Origin: Nocardioides silvaticus
GTDB lineage: Bacteria; Actinomycetota; Actinomycetes; Propionibacteriales; Nocardioidaceae
DNA length: 64,000 nt
Direction: 5' to 3'
Assembly (NCBI RefSeq): GCF_003160695.1
Contig: NZ_QGDD01000006.1
Coordinates: 243,800 to 307,799 of the forward strand
The notes under the pieces were generated by a model. That model saw nothing but the letters and a program-made list of their open reading frames with translations. It was not told where the DNA came from and ran no database searches. Within the stretch, counting starts at the first letter, position 1; every line of letters starts with the position of its first letter. A program made the translations under genes and the position numbers. Below, piece by piece: positions 42,058 through 50,961 of this stretch.

Positions 42058-43173
42058 GTGGCAGGCCCCGAGTACGACACCGAGATCAAGCAGCTCGTCG
42101 CGACGATGCACACCATCGAGCAGGTCCTCGACCTGCCCGCGATGCGTGCTGAGATCGACGACCTCGGCGTCCAGGTGGCCGCTCCTGACCTCTGGGACGA
42201 CCAGGCCAACGCCACTCGGGTGACCGGCCGGCTGTCCGCGCTCCAGGGCCAGGTCGAGCGCTTCGAGGCGCTCAAGGGCCGCATCGACGACCTCGGCGTG
42301 CTCGTCGAGCTCGCGCAGGAGGAGCAGGACGCCGACAGCCTCGCGGAGGCCGAGGCCGAGCTCGGCAAGATCAAGAAGGCCGTCGAGGCCCTCGAGGTCC
42401 GCACCCTGCTCTCCGGTGAGTACGACGAGCGCGAGGCCATCGTGACCATCCGCTCCGGCGCCGGCGGGGTCGACGCCGCCGACTTCGCCGAGATGCTGAT
42501 GCGGATGTACACCCGTTGGGCCGAGCGCAACAACTACCCCGTCGAGGTCTACGACGTCTCCTACGCCGAGGAGGCGGGCATCAAGTCCGCCGAGTTCGCG
42601 ATCCACGCGCCCTACGGCTACGGCACCCTCTCGGTCGAGGCCGGCACCCACCGCCTGGTCCGGATCAGCCCGTTCGACAACCAGGGCCGGCGGCAGACCT
42701 CGTTCGCCGCGGTCGAGGTGGTTCCGCAGCTGGAGCAGACCGACGAGATCGAGGTCGACGAGAACGAGGTCCGCGTCGACGTGTTCCGCTCCGGCGGTCC
42801 CGGCGGCCAGTCGGTCAACACGACCGACTCGGCGGTCCGGCTGACGCACATCCCCACGGGGATCGTGGTCTCCTGCCAGAACGAGAAGTCACAGCTGCAG
42901 AACAAGGCCGCCGCGATGATCGTCCTCAAGGCCAAGCTGCTCGCGCGGAAGAAGGCCGAGGAGGCCGCGCTCAAGAAGGACCTGAAGGGCGACGTCGCCG
43001 CCAGCTGGGGCGACCAGATGCGCAACTACGTGCTGAACCCCTACCAGATCGTCAAGGACCTGCGCACCGGCTACGAGAGCGGCAACCCGCAGGCCGTGTT
43101 CGACGGCGACCTCGACGACTTCCTGGAGGCCGGCATCCGCTGGCGCCGCGGAGCCGAGAAGGCCGACGCCTGA
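42058..43173 (+). CDS. prfB: Peptide chain release factor 2
   Basis: 371 residues from GTG. Recognises UAA/UGA stop codons: the codon-reading tripeptide SPF is in [14 protein letters not shown], and the GGQ hydrolysis motif is in [21 protein letters not shown]. There is no in-frame UGA near codon 26, so the programmed +1 frameshift of the E. coli gene is absent. In many actinobacteria prfB is directly followed by ftsE; here two hairpins and a 14-kb block of other genes intervene. Confidence 0.97.
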   Translation: MAGPEYDTEIKQLVATMHTIEQVLDLPAMRAEIDDLGVQVAAPDLWDDQANATRVTGRLSALQGQVERFEALKGRIDDLGVLVELAQEEQDADSLAEAEAELGKIKKAVEALEVRTLLSGEYDEREAIVTIRSGAGGVDAADFAEMLMRMYTRWAERNNYPVEVYDVSYAEEAGIKSAEFAIHAPYGYGTLSVEAGTHRLVRISPFDNQGRRQTSFAAVEVVPQLEQTDEIEVDENEVRVDVFRSGGPGGQSVNTTDSAVRLTHIPTGIVVSCQNEKSQLQNKAAAMIVLKAKLLARKKAEEAALKKDLKGDVAASWGDQMRNYVLNPYQIVKDLRTGYESGNPQAVFDGDLDDFLEAGIRWRRGAEKADA

Positions 43174-43175
43174 GT

Positions 43176-43243
43176 CCTGCCTCCGGCCTAGAGGCCGAAA
43201 AAGGCAGGCGCCCCCCGATCCGGCCGAGCCGGACCAGGGGGCG
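43176..43243. terminator. Two back-to-back terminator hairpins
   Basis: First hairpin 43176-43208: CCTGCCT / AGGCAGG enclosing CGGCC / GGCCG, immediately after prfB. Second hairpin 43209-43243: CGCCCCC / GGGGGCG enclosing CCGGC / GCCGG, reading into the convergent Ig-repeat gene whose stop is at 43253. Confidence 0.75.
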
Positions 43244-43252
43244 TGCCCGGGA

Positions 43253-46200
43253 TCAGCCCGCTCCAACCAGCTGACCCTCGTCCGCCGACGGCAGGTAGCT
43301 CTCGGTGCCGTCGAACCGGGCGTCGAACCCGTTCTCGACGATGCGCTGCCACATCCCCTGGACCGTCCGGCAGGTGGCGACGCCGTTGGCGTCGGTCACC
43401 GCCTCGCAGAGCGGGAAGACGAACCCGCCCAGGATCCGCGACGTCGAGAACGAGACCGTCTGGCCCGCGACCGGCGCGCCGCTCGCGTCGGTGAGGGTCG
43501 CCGTCATCCGGGCGATCTGGTCCTCACGCGGGTCGATCCACGACGTCCGGGCGGTCAGCGAGGTGGCTGCCGCCTTGACCACGACGTCGTAGGACGGCGA
43601 GGCGCTGGCCAGGTAGTCCGTCGCACCGGAGTACGTCGCCTTCACGGCGTGGGTCCCGCCCGTGAAGTCGTCGACCACCAGCTTGGCCTCGCTGCGCCCG
43701 TCGACGACCTCGATGTCGGCCGTGCCCAGCACCGTCGGGCCGTCGGTGAAGGTCACCGTGCCGCCCGGTGCCGCGGAGGGGTCGAGCGGTGCCGTGACGA
43801 CCGCGGTGAGGGTGACGTCCTCGCCGTACGTCGACGGGTTCGGCGTCGCCTCGATGCCGGTCACGGTCGGGATGCCCGACACGTTGTGCGACGTCGACGC
43901 CGTGGATCCGTTGAAGTTGAAGTTCCCGACGTAGACCGCCCGGACCAGGTGGTCACCCGGTCGGAGGGTCGAGATCGCGAACGACGCCTCGCTGGTGCCC
44001 GCGGACACGCCGGTCAGCGAGGTCGCGCCGAGCAGCTGCTGGCCCTTCCAGAACTGGATCGTCCCGCTCGGTTTGCCGGTCGCCGGGGCGACCGCCGTGA
44101 CCTGTGCAGTGAACGTGACGGGCTCGCCGTAGGCCGTCGACGCGGCGTCGGAGGACAGCGTGGTGTTGCTGTCGCCCTTCGTGACGCCCTGGCCGGTGCC
44201 CTGGTCGAGGGTGCCGCTGCTGCCGACGAAGCGCGGGTCGCCGCCGTAGGTCACGTCGACCTTGTAGGTGCCGGGAGAGAGCGAGGCGAACGGCCCGCTC
44301 TGCGCCTGGCCGTCCACCAGCTCGACCGGACCGCCGAGGTTCGCGCCGTTGACGGTGAACCGCACCGTGCCCGACGGGACGCCGGCGCCCGGCGCGACCG
44401 GGCTGACGGTGGCCGTGAACCGGATGTTCTGGCCGGTCTGGGCCGGGTTGGCCGACGACTCCACCAGGACCGAGGTCTGCGCCCGGTTGACCTTCTGCGG
44501 GACCGAGCCGGTGCTGCCGGAGAAGCTGTCGTCGCCGTCGTAGGTCGCCACGATCGCGTGCTGGCCGACGGTCAGCGCGTCCGTGGTGATCGACGCGACG
44601 CCACCGGTGGCCGAGCTGACGTCGGCCGTGCCGAGCACGGTCGACCCGTTCGTGAACGTCACCGTCCCGCTCGGGGACCCGGCGCCGGGCGCCTGCACCG
44701 ACACGGTCGCGGTGAACGTGACCGGCTGCCCGAAGACCGACGTCGGCGACGAGCTCTCGACCGTCGTCCGCGTGGCCGCCTTGTTGACGGTGTGCGAGGT
44801 CGGGTCGGAGGTGCTGGTGACGAAGTTCGGGTCGGCGCTGAAGTACGTCGCGGTGATCTCGTGCGTGCCCCGCGACAGCGTGGTCACGTCGAGCTCGGCC
44901 GCGCCGTCGACGAGGTTGCGGAACGCGCCCGGCTCACCGTCGATGGTGAACTGGACCGCGCCCTGGGGCGTCCCGGTCGCCGGGCTGACCGGCCGCACCT
45001 CGGCGCGGATGGTCACGTTCTGCCCGAAGACCGAGGGGCTCGGCGAGGTGGTGACCGTCGTGGTCGTCTGCGCGGCCTCGACCTCCTGGACGAGCGAGGT
45101 GCTCGCCCCGGCGAAGTCGCCGTCGCCCTCGTAGTTGGCGGTGATCGTGTGCGTGCCGGCGTCGAGACCGTGGGCCGACGACGTCGCGGTGCCGTTGTTG
45201 AGCGGCACCGGGTCGCCGATCGGCACGCCGTCGGCGGAGAACACGACCGTTCCGGTCGGGTTGCCGGCGCCGGGCCCGACGACGTCGACGTCGGCGGTGA
45301 AGGTGAGCGGCTCACCCGCGACCGCGTCGGCGTTCGACGTCTGCAGCGAGATCGTGGTGTCGGCGCGGTTGACGCCGTGGGTCAGGACTGCCGAGCTGCT
45401 CGTCGCGAAGTCGGCGTTGCCGTTGTAGGTCGCCTGCACGTCGTGGTTGCCCGGCCGCAGGTTGGTCATGGTGACGCTGGCCTCGCCGTTCGCCAGCGGC
45501 ACCGAGGTGCCGGCCGGCTGGCCGTCCACGTTGAACTGCACTGCGCCCACCGGCTGGCCGGCACCCGGTGCGACCACGTCGACCGTCGCCGTGAACGTGA
45601 CCGGCTCACCGGTGACCGTGGGCGACCCGGTGGACTCGAGCACGGTGGTCGTCGCGGCCTTGCCGACCGTGAGCGTCCTGGTCGTGGCGGCGCTGCCGGT
45701 GAGGTTGCCGTCGCCGCTGTAAGTGGCGCCGATCGTGTGATTCCCGGTGCTCAGCGTGCTGGTGACGGCGGAGACCGCGGTGCCGTCGGCAGCCACCGGG
45801 GCCGGAGCCCCGAAGTCGGCCCCGTCGACGGTGAACTGGACGGTGCCGGTCGGAGTGCTGTTGCCGTCGACCCGGGCGACCGTGGCGGTGAAGCTCGTCG
45901 GCTGGCCGTGGACCACCGGGGTCGGCTGGGCGAGAGTGGTGGTCGAGGAGTTCTTCTCGACCGTGAACGTCGACGACGCCGACGACCCCTTGTAGTGGGT
46001 GGTCTGCGCGAACGACGCGGTGACCGTCGCCGTCCGGGGCGGGCCGGAGATCGGCAGGGTCGCCGTGGCGACACCGCTGGCGTTGGTGGTCGCGTTGACC
46101 GACGAGCCCCCCGAGAGCGAGAACGTGACCGTGCGGCCGCTGAGTGCCGCGGGGGAGAGGTTCGGGTCGGTCAGCGTCGCGCGCACCGTCGCGGTCGTGT

Positions 46201-46630
46201 TCTGCGGGGCGTTCGTGGCGCCGCTGTAGGCCAGCTGGGTGATGTTGTCGATCGTGACCGCGCGGTCCGTCGTCCTCGTGTTGTTGGAGCAGAAGACGAA
46301 CCCGGACCGGTTCCGCTCGATCGCCCGCGCGGTGTAGTTGCCGTTCGGGTAGTCCTGGGTCCTGATCGACGCGCTCTTGGCGCCGGTGCCGCCCTGGACA
46401 TTCTCGAAGACCACCGTCCCCGACGAGTTGATCAGCCGCAGCGTGGTCTGGGGTCCCGACGCGTTGGCGCAGAGGGTGCCGTCGGAGGCTCCGCTGGCCG
46501 AGATCGTCACGGTGCCACGGATCGTGCCGGCGTTGGGCGCCGTGATGTCCGCGGCGACCGGACCGGCCGGGAGGACCGCCAGCCCGAGACCGACGGCGAG
46601 GGTGAGGAAAAGGGCATACAGCTTGCGCAT
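43253..46630 (-). CDS. Giant secreted Ig-like repeat protein 1
   Basis: About 1,125 residues from the ATG at 46630 (a GTG nine bases upstream is also in frame). Signal peptide MRKLYALFLTLAVGLGLAVLPAGPVAA. A short N-terminal beta domain is followed by a Big_1-like domain (ATVRATLTDPNLSPAALSGRTVTFSLSGG), then eight repeats of about 95 residues each, opening with T-T-x-x-x and closing with G-x-H-x-x-x-A-T-Y-x-G-D (bacterial Ig-like repeat). It ends with a Big_1-like cap bearing two cysteines. No sortase signal or TM. Starts 21 bases after the paralogue upstream, so likely the same transcript. Adhesion or matrix role is inferred. Confidence 0.85.
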   Translation of the reverse strand: MRKLYALFLTLAVGLGLAVLPAGPVAADITAPNAGTIRGTVTISASGASDGTLCANASGPQTTLRLINSSGTVVFENVQGGTGAKSASIRTQDYPNGNYTARAIERNRSGFVFCSNNTRTTDRAVTIDNITQLAYSGATNAPQNTTATVRATLTDPNLSPAALSGRTVTFSLSGGSSVNATTNASGVATATLPISGPPRTATVTASFAQTTHYKGSSASSTFTVEKNSSTTTLAQPTPVVHGQPTSFTATVARVDGNSTPTGTVQFTVDGADFGAPAPVAADGTAVSAVTSTLSTGNHTIGATYSGDGNLTGSAATTRTLTVGKAATTTVLESTGSPTVTGEPVTFTATVDVVAPGAGQPVGAVQFNVDGQPAGTSVPLANGEASVTMTNLRPGNHDVQATYNGNADFATSSSAVLTHGVNRADTTISLQTSNADAVAGEPLTFTADVDVVGPGAGNPTGTVVFSADGVPIGDPVPLNNGTATSSAHGLDAGTHTITANYEGDGDFAGASTSLVQEVEAAQTTTTVTTSPSPSVFGQNVTIRAEVRPVSPATGTPQGAVQFTIDGEPGAFRNLVDGAAELDVTTLSRGTHEITATYFSADPNFVTSTSDPTSHTVNKAATRTTVESSSPTSVFGQPVTFTATVSVQAPGAGSPSGTVTFTNGSTVLGTADVSSATGGVASITTDALTVGQHAIVATYDGDDSFSGSTGSVPQKVNRAQTSVLVESSANPAQTGQNIRFTATVSPVAPGAGVPSGTVRFTVNGANLGGPVELVDGQAQSGPFASLSPGTYKVDVTYGGDPRFVGSSGTLDQGTGQGVTKGDSNTTLSSDAASTAYGEPVTFTAQVTAVAPATGKPSGTIQFWKGQQLLGATSLTGVSAGTSEASFAISTLRPGDHLVRAVYVGNFNFNGSTASTSHNVSGIPTVTGIEATPNPSTYGEDVTLTAVVTAPLDPSAAPGGTVTFTDGPTVLGTADIEVVDGRSEAKLVVDDFTGGTHAVKATYSGATDYLASASPSYDVVVKAAATSLTARTSWIDPREDQIARMTATLTDASGAPVAGQTVSFSTSRILGGFVFPLCEAVTDANGVATCRTVQGMWQRIVENGFDARFDGTESYLPSADEGQLVGAG

Positions 46631-46651
46631 GGTGAGCACCTAACGCGGTAG

Positions 46652-49600
46652 TCAGTTGTGGATCTTGCCGCGGTCGCTTGCGGCCTGATGGTTGGCATCA
46701 CCCGCGTAGCGGGCGGTGTAGCCGTTGTGGAGGATCAGCTGGACGAGCAGGCTGGACGCGTTGCACGAAGCCACGCCCAGCGCGTCCGTCGTGGAGACGC
46801 AGGCCACCTTGTTGCCGACGGTGAACTCGACCTCGGCACCCGGGATCGGCTGCCCGCCGCCCGTGAGCGTCGCCCTGAGGTGGCCGAGCGGCAGGTTGAG
46901 CGGGCCGGCCCGGACGATCGCCGCCGCCGCCGTCAACGTGGTCGCCTGCTTGCTGATCGACACCGGGACGGGAGCCGACGTGCTGCCCGAGAAGACCGGG
47001 GTGGCGACGTACTCGGCCCGCAGGCTGTGGCTGCCGGCCGAGAGCTCGCTGGTCGTCACCGACGCCTTGGCCGTCGAGCCGGCAGCGGAGGTGACCGCGA
47101 CCGTGGCGATGACCGTGCTGCCGTCGAGGAACCGGACGACCCCCGTCGGAGCACCCCGACCGGCCTCGGCCGGGGTGACGGTCGCGGTGAGGGTCACCGG
47201 CGCGCCGTACTCCGCCGACGTCGTCGAGGCCTGGAGCGTCGTGGTCGTGCCGACCCGGCGCACGTGCTGCGTCGTCTCGCCGACCTCCGGGGCGAACCGG
47301 GTGTCGCCGGAGTACGTCGCGGTGACCACGTGGTCGCCGGGCGCCAGGTCGGAGATCGCCTCGCTCTGGGCCGCGCCGTCGACGAGCTCGACCGCGTCAC
47401 CGCGGAGGTGGCCGTCCACGGCGAACTGGACGTATCCGGTCGGGGTGCCGGTGCCGGGAACGGTCGAACCGACGGTCGCGGTGAACCGCACCGGGGTGCC
47501 GACCTCGGCCTCCGCAGCCGAGGAGGTGACGTCGACCTCGACGCCGGCCGACTCGACGGTCTGGGTGAGGATCGCACCGCTCCCCGTGTAGCCGGGATCG
47601 GCTTGGAACGCGGCGATGACCGTGTGGTCGCCGGGGTCCGGCGAGGCGAGCGAGGAGCTCACCGCGACGCCGTCCGAGCCGACCGGGACCGGGTCGCCGA
47701 CGTTCTGACCGTCCACCGAGAACTGGACGCTGCCGACGGGGTTGGAGCCGTCGGCCGCAGTGACCTCGGCACGGAACGTGATCAGCGAGCCGTACGTCGA
47801 CGGGTTCTCGCTCGAGCTGAGCTCGGTCGAGGTCTCGACGACGGCGGACCCCTCGATCACGCTGTGGCTGATCGCCTCGGACTCGCTGGTCCGGTAGTCC
47901 GCGTCGCCGGCGTACCGGGCGGTGACCTGGTAGGAGCCCGGCGCGAGGTCGCTGATGGCGAGCGTCGCCGTGCTACCGGAGGCCGAGGCCGTCAGCGGCG
48001 CGGAGCCGATCGGGTTGCCGTCGGCGAGGAAGGTGACGGTGCCGGTCGGCGAGCCGGCGCCGGGGGCGACGGCGGCCACGGACGCGCGGAGCTCGAACTC
48101 CTGGTCCTGGACCGAGGGGGACGGGGTCGCCACGACGGTGGTCGTGGTGTCGGCCTGCGCCACCTGCTGCTGGAGCTCGTCGGAGCCGCCGAGGTAACGG
48201 GCGCTGCCGGCGTAGGTCACCTTGACCGTGTGGGTGCCCGCGCCGAGCGAGGTCACCGCGGGGAAGGTTGCCGTGCCGTTGCTGAGAGCCACCGGGGCGC
48301 CGACGTCGGTGCCGTCGACGACGAGCTGGACGGTGCCCTCGGGCACGCCGCCGCCGGGGGCCTCGACGGCCACCGAGGCGCTGTAGCCGACGGACTCGCC
48401 GGCGACCGTGCTGGTCGAGGAGGCGTCGAGCGTGACCGCCACCGCCGCCTTGTTGACCGTCACGGTGCGCGGCGCGGCGGCGCTGGCGTCGTAGACGTCG
48501 TCGCCCTCGTAGGTCGCCACGACCGCGTTGCTGCCGACCGGCAGGTCGGTCACCGTGGTGCTGGCGTCACCGGTCGCCGACACGGCCGCGCGGGCGACCT
48601 CGGTGCCGCCGACGGTGAACACGACGTCCCCGGTCGGGGTGCCGGTCGCCGTCGCCACGTTCGCCGAGAGGGTCACCGGCTGGCCGTAGACCGAGGTCGC
48701 CGGAGAGACCGACGACGTCGTGGTCGTGGGCTTGAGCGGCTCGCGGACGCGGAAGGTGAACTCGGTCGACGTGCTCGGGGAGTTGTTGGCCGAGCCGCTG
48801 TAGGTCGCGGTCACGGTGTGGTTGCCGACCGCGAGACCGTTGAGGACCGGGCTGGTCGCGCTTCCGCCGGTGAGCGCGACCGGAGCGGCGAAGTCCGCGT
48901 CGTCGACCCTGAACTGGACGGTGCCCTGCGGGGTCGCGCCGTGGCTCGGCGTGACGGTCGCGGAGAACGTGACCCCCGAGCCGACGGTCACGACCGCCGG
49001 GTCGGCGAGGACCGTCGTCGTGGTCGGGATGGTGCCGACCGTGAACGGCCTGCTGTCGCTGGCAGCGGCCAGGCCCGAGCCACCGGCGAAGGTCGCGGTG
49101 ATGGAGGCGCTGCGCGGCGGGCCGGCGACGTTGATCGTCGTCTCGGCGACTCCGGCGGCGTTCGTCGTCGCGTTGACGGTGGCACCCCCGGAGAGGTTGA
49201 AGGCCACGGTCCGGCCGGCGACGTTGCCGCCGGTGAGGTCGGTGAGGGTCGCCCGCACGGTGGCGGTCGATCCCTGCGCGGCCGCGGTCGCGCCGTCGTA
49301 CGTCAGGGCCGAGCAGTTCTGCCCGGTGACCACGAGCGTCGCCGCGCCGGTGGCGCCGCCACCGGTGACCAGGACGCCCCAGCTGCCGCGGGCGCCGGAC
49401 TTGCCCAGGCCGTCGTTCTCGGCGGGCGCCTGCAGCGTCGCGGTGTAGTTGCCGCCGGTGGTGGTCGAGACGTTCACCGTCTGCCCGGCGCCGGGGGAGA
49501 CGGGGGACTTGTCGAGGCGCACCTGGAGCGGGACGTTCGCAGCGCCCGAGCTGAGCTTGCCGGCCACGGTCACGTCGCCTCCGGCGCAGGACAGCGAGGG

Positions 49601-50530
49601 GGTGATCGTTGTGGTCAGCGAGGGGCTGGGTGTCGGGGTCGATGCGGAGCTGAGCCTGCGGTCGATGGTCAGGGAGCCGCCGTCGAGGGGCAGCTGCATC
49701 AGATGGCGCGCGTCGTTGAGGTGGGCGGGGGAGTACCAGTGGTCGTCGACCGTGGTGTTGTCCGCGCTGTGCGAGGTGACCAGACGCGAGGAGATGTTGC
49801 CCGCGGGGACGCTGGCCGTCGCGTTGCTGACGGTCGAGGTGTTGTCGAAGACGAAGGTGCCGTCGAACGGGGAGGAGCCGCTCGCGATCGAGCCGGCCTC
49901 GTAGTCGAAGCCGCCGGTGTAGACCACGTTGGCGCCGTTGTGCCAGCTCTGGCCCGCCTCGATCGGGAACGAGACGGCGCGCCAGCCGGAGGTGGGCGTC
50001 ATCGTCAGGTTGATCTGGGCATTGATGCCCGAGCTGAGGAACGAGACCCGGGCCCGGCCGGTGAGGCTCTGGTTCTGGCTCTCCTGCAGCAGCGCGAGGT
50101 CGGAGCGGCGGACGTACTTCGTGCCGGACACCGTCCCCGCGAACTGGTCGAGCTGCGCGGTGCCGACGCCGTCGACCGCGGCGGAGCCGCTGCCACCGGT
50201 GATGGTGCCGCTGATGTTCAGCTTGTAGGCGGACTGACCCTGGAAGTTCTCCGTGCCGGCGACCGTGTAGGTGACGTTCTCGTTGAGCGTCACGTCGGTG
50301 CCGTCGGCGACGTAGCGGAACGTCGTCGCATAGGTCCAGGAGTAGCCGGTGCTCCAGACGGGGACGTCGTCACCGGTCGCCTGCGCGGCCCGGGCCGGTG
50401 TGGCCGGCCCGACGGCCACGAGCCCGGCGAGGATCGTGGCGAGGATGCCGAGCAGCGCGAGACGGCCGCGGGCGTTTCTCTGGATGTCCAGCTTGGTGTT
50501 GCGTCGATCGTTCAGCAGCGCAGAGAGCAT
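46652..50530 (-). CDS. Giant secreted Ig-like repeat protein 2
   Basis: 1,292 residues, first gene of the pair. Signal peptide preceded by an N-region (NTKLDIQRNARGRLALL) and ending near PARAAQA. Residues about 40-300 are a unique beta-rich domain (WSTGYSWTYATTFRYVADGTD onward). A Big_1-like domain matching the one in the downstream protein (shared NATTNAAGVA and GPPRSA segments) follows, then seven Ig-like repeats and a capping domain with two cysteines. No wall-anchor signal. Preceded by a structured leader at 50540-50623 and a candidate short upstream frame. Confidence 0.85.
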   Translation of the reverse strand: MLSALLNDRRNTKLDIQRNARGRLALLGILATILAGLVAVGPATPARAAQATGDDVPVWSTGYSWTYATTFRYVADGTDVTLNENVTYTVAGTENFQGQSAYKLNISGTITGGSGSAAVDGVGTAQLDQFAGTVSGTKYVRRSDLALLQESQNQSLTGRARVSFLSSGINAQINLTMTPTSGWRAVSFPIEAGQSWHNGANVVYTGGFDYEAGSIASGSSPFDGTFVFDNTSTVSNATASVPAGNISSRLVTSHSADNTTVDDHWYSPAHLNDARHLMQLPLDGGSLTIDRRLSSASTPTPSPSLTTTITPSLSCAGGDVTVAGKLSSGAANVPLQVRLDKSPVSPGAGQTVNVSTTTGGNYTATLQAPAENDGLGKSGARGSWGVLVTGGGATGAATLVVTGQNCSALTYDGATAAAQGSTATVRATLTDLTGGNVAGRTVAFNLSGGATVNATTNAAGVAETTINVAGPPRSASITATFAGGSGLAAASDSRPFTVGTIPTTTTVLADPAVVTVGSGVTFSATVTPSHGATPQGTVQFRVDDADFAAPVALTGGSATSPVLNGLAVGNHTVTATYSGSANNSPSTSTEFTFRVREPLKPTTTTSSVSPATSVYGQPVTLSANVATATGTPTGDVVFTVGGTEVARAAVSATGDASTTVTDLPVGSNAVVATYEGDDVYDASAAAPRTVTVNKAAVAVTLDASSTSTVAGESVGYSASVAVEAPGGGVPEGTVQLVVDGTDVGAPVALSNGTATFPAVTSLGAGTHTVKVTYAGSARYLGGSDELQQQVAQADTTTTVVATPSPSVQDQEFELRASVAAVAPGAGSPTGTVTFLADGNPIGSAPLTASASGSTATLAISDLAPGSYQVTARYAGDADYRTSESEAISHSVIEGSAVVETSTELSSSENPSTYGSLITFRAEVTAADGSNPVGSVQFSVDGQNVGDPVPVGSDGVAVSSSLASPDPGDHTVIAAFQADPGYTGSGAILTQTVESAGVEVDVTSSAAEAEVGTPVRFTATVGSTVPGTGTPTGYVQFAVDGHLRGDAVELVDGAAQSEAISDLAPGDHVVTATYSGDTRFAPEVGETTQHVRRVGTTTTLQASTTSAEYGAPVTLTATVTPAEAGRGAPTGVVRFLDGSTVIATVAVTSAAGSTAKASVTTSELSAGSHSLRAEYVATPVFSGSTSAPVPVSISKQATTLTAAAAIVRAGPLNLPLGHLRATLTGGGQPIPGAEVEFTVGNKVACVSTTDALGVASCNASSLLVQLILHNGYTARYAGDANHQAASDRGKIHN

Positions 50531-50562
50531 GCGTTGTCGTCCCGTCCGTCTGTTCCCCCCAT
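50512..50562 (-). other. Possible upstream leader peptide of the Ig-repeat operon
   Basis: ATG at 50562 with GGGGG eight bases upstream opens a 16-codon frame (MGGTDGRDDNACSLRC) that overlaps the start of the Ig-repeat gene in another reading frame. Could couple or limit translation of the large gene. May be chance. Confidence 0.3.
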
Positions 50563-50623
50563 GGAACTGCCCCCGTGAACGGGCTCCGGCTGCCCGCGGC
50601 AGCCGGAGTCAAGCAGGACGGGA
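50540..50623 (-). promoter_or_regulatory. Structured four-way-junction RNA leader
   Basis: An 8-bp closing helix (50540-50547 with 50616-50623) encloses three perfect hairpins: 50552-50567 (5 bp), 50572-50583 (4 bp) and 50584-50608 (11 bp with a 3-base loop). It ends ten bases before the start codon of the Ig-repeat gene, and the last helix would bury that region. The shape resembles a riboswitch or protein-binding leader, but I could not match it to a known class. Confidence 0.5.
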
Positions 50624-50651
50624 TACGGCGTGTCCCCGGATCTGAGAATTT

Positions 50652-50680
50652 GGGGTCAACTGTCCTAGACCAGTGACCCC
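50652..50680. terminator. Hairpin with a bulged base
   Basis: GGGGTC-A-ACTG pairs with CAGT-GACCCC around an 8-base loop (10 pairs, one bulged A). It lies 27 bases past the stop of the small membrane protein on the minus strand and upstream of the Ig-repeat leader. Confidence 0.55.
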
Positions 50681-50706
50681 GAACGGAGCGGGGAGGGCGA
50701 GGCGGA

Positions 50707-50895
50707 TCAGCGGTGGTCGGCGGCGTCGAAGACGAGCTCGGCGACCGCGAAGGCGACGATCACGGCGAGCGCGCCCACGAGGCTGCGCTGGGCGAGCAGG
50801 CCGAACGCGATGAGGCCGCCCGCGGCACGCCACGCACCGCGCGGCGGGAACTCGTCGTACCACCGGCGGAGCCGCTCGTGGTTCATGACGCTCAT
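50707..50895 (-). CDS. Small single-TM membrane protein
   Basis: 62 residues from the ATG at 50895, with GAGGAG about ten bases upstream. A charged N-terminus (MSVMNHERLRRWYDEFPPRG) precedes a hydrophobic C-terminal half (AAGGLIAFGLLAQRSLVGALAVIVAFAVAELVF) that may form one long or two short helices. Family not recognised. It lies 67 bases downstream of the histidine phosphatase and behind an AT-rich inverted repeat, so it may have its own regulated promoter. Confidence 0.6.
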   Translation of the reverse strand: MSVMNHERLRRWYDEFPPRGAWRAAGGLIAFGLLAQRSLVGALAVIVAFAVAELVFDAADHR

Positions 50896-50915
50896 CGGGT
50901 GTCTCCTCTGCTCAC

Positions 50916-50936
50916 TGACTAATGTAACTCTAGTCA
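50916..50936. promoter_or_regulatory. AT-rich inverted repeat / candidate operator-promoter
   Basis: TGACTA and TAGTCA arms with a 9-base spacer in the most AT-rich stretch of the area, 20 bases upstream of the small membrane protein start. TTGACT on the minus strand could be a -35 element. Size and symmetry fit a MarR- or TetR-type site. Confidence 0.45.
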
Positions 50937-50961
50937 ATAAGTAGACAAAAGAAAAGCGTGC

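Noticed and set aside
42058..42140. Programmed frameshift in prfB
   Set aside because: The frame runs continuously from GTG and no early in-frame TGA is seen.
46658..50578. Very long plus-strand reading frame (about 1,300 codons) opposite the Ig-repeat genes, and a similar one at 14052-15866
   Set aside because: High GC leaves antisense frames open; their translations are Arg/Gly/Ala/Asp-rich with no domains, while the minus-strand frames have signal peptides and clear repeats.
50540..50623. Calling the Ig-repeat leader a c-di-AMP (ydaO) or c-di-GMP riboswitch
   Set aside because: The conserved single-stranded motifs of those classes, as I recall them, are not present in order. Left as an unclassified structured leader.
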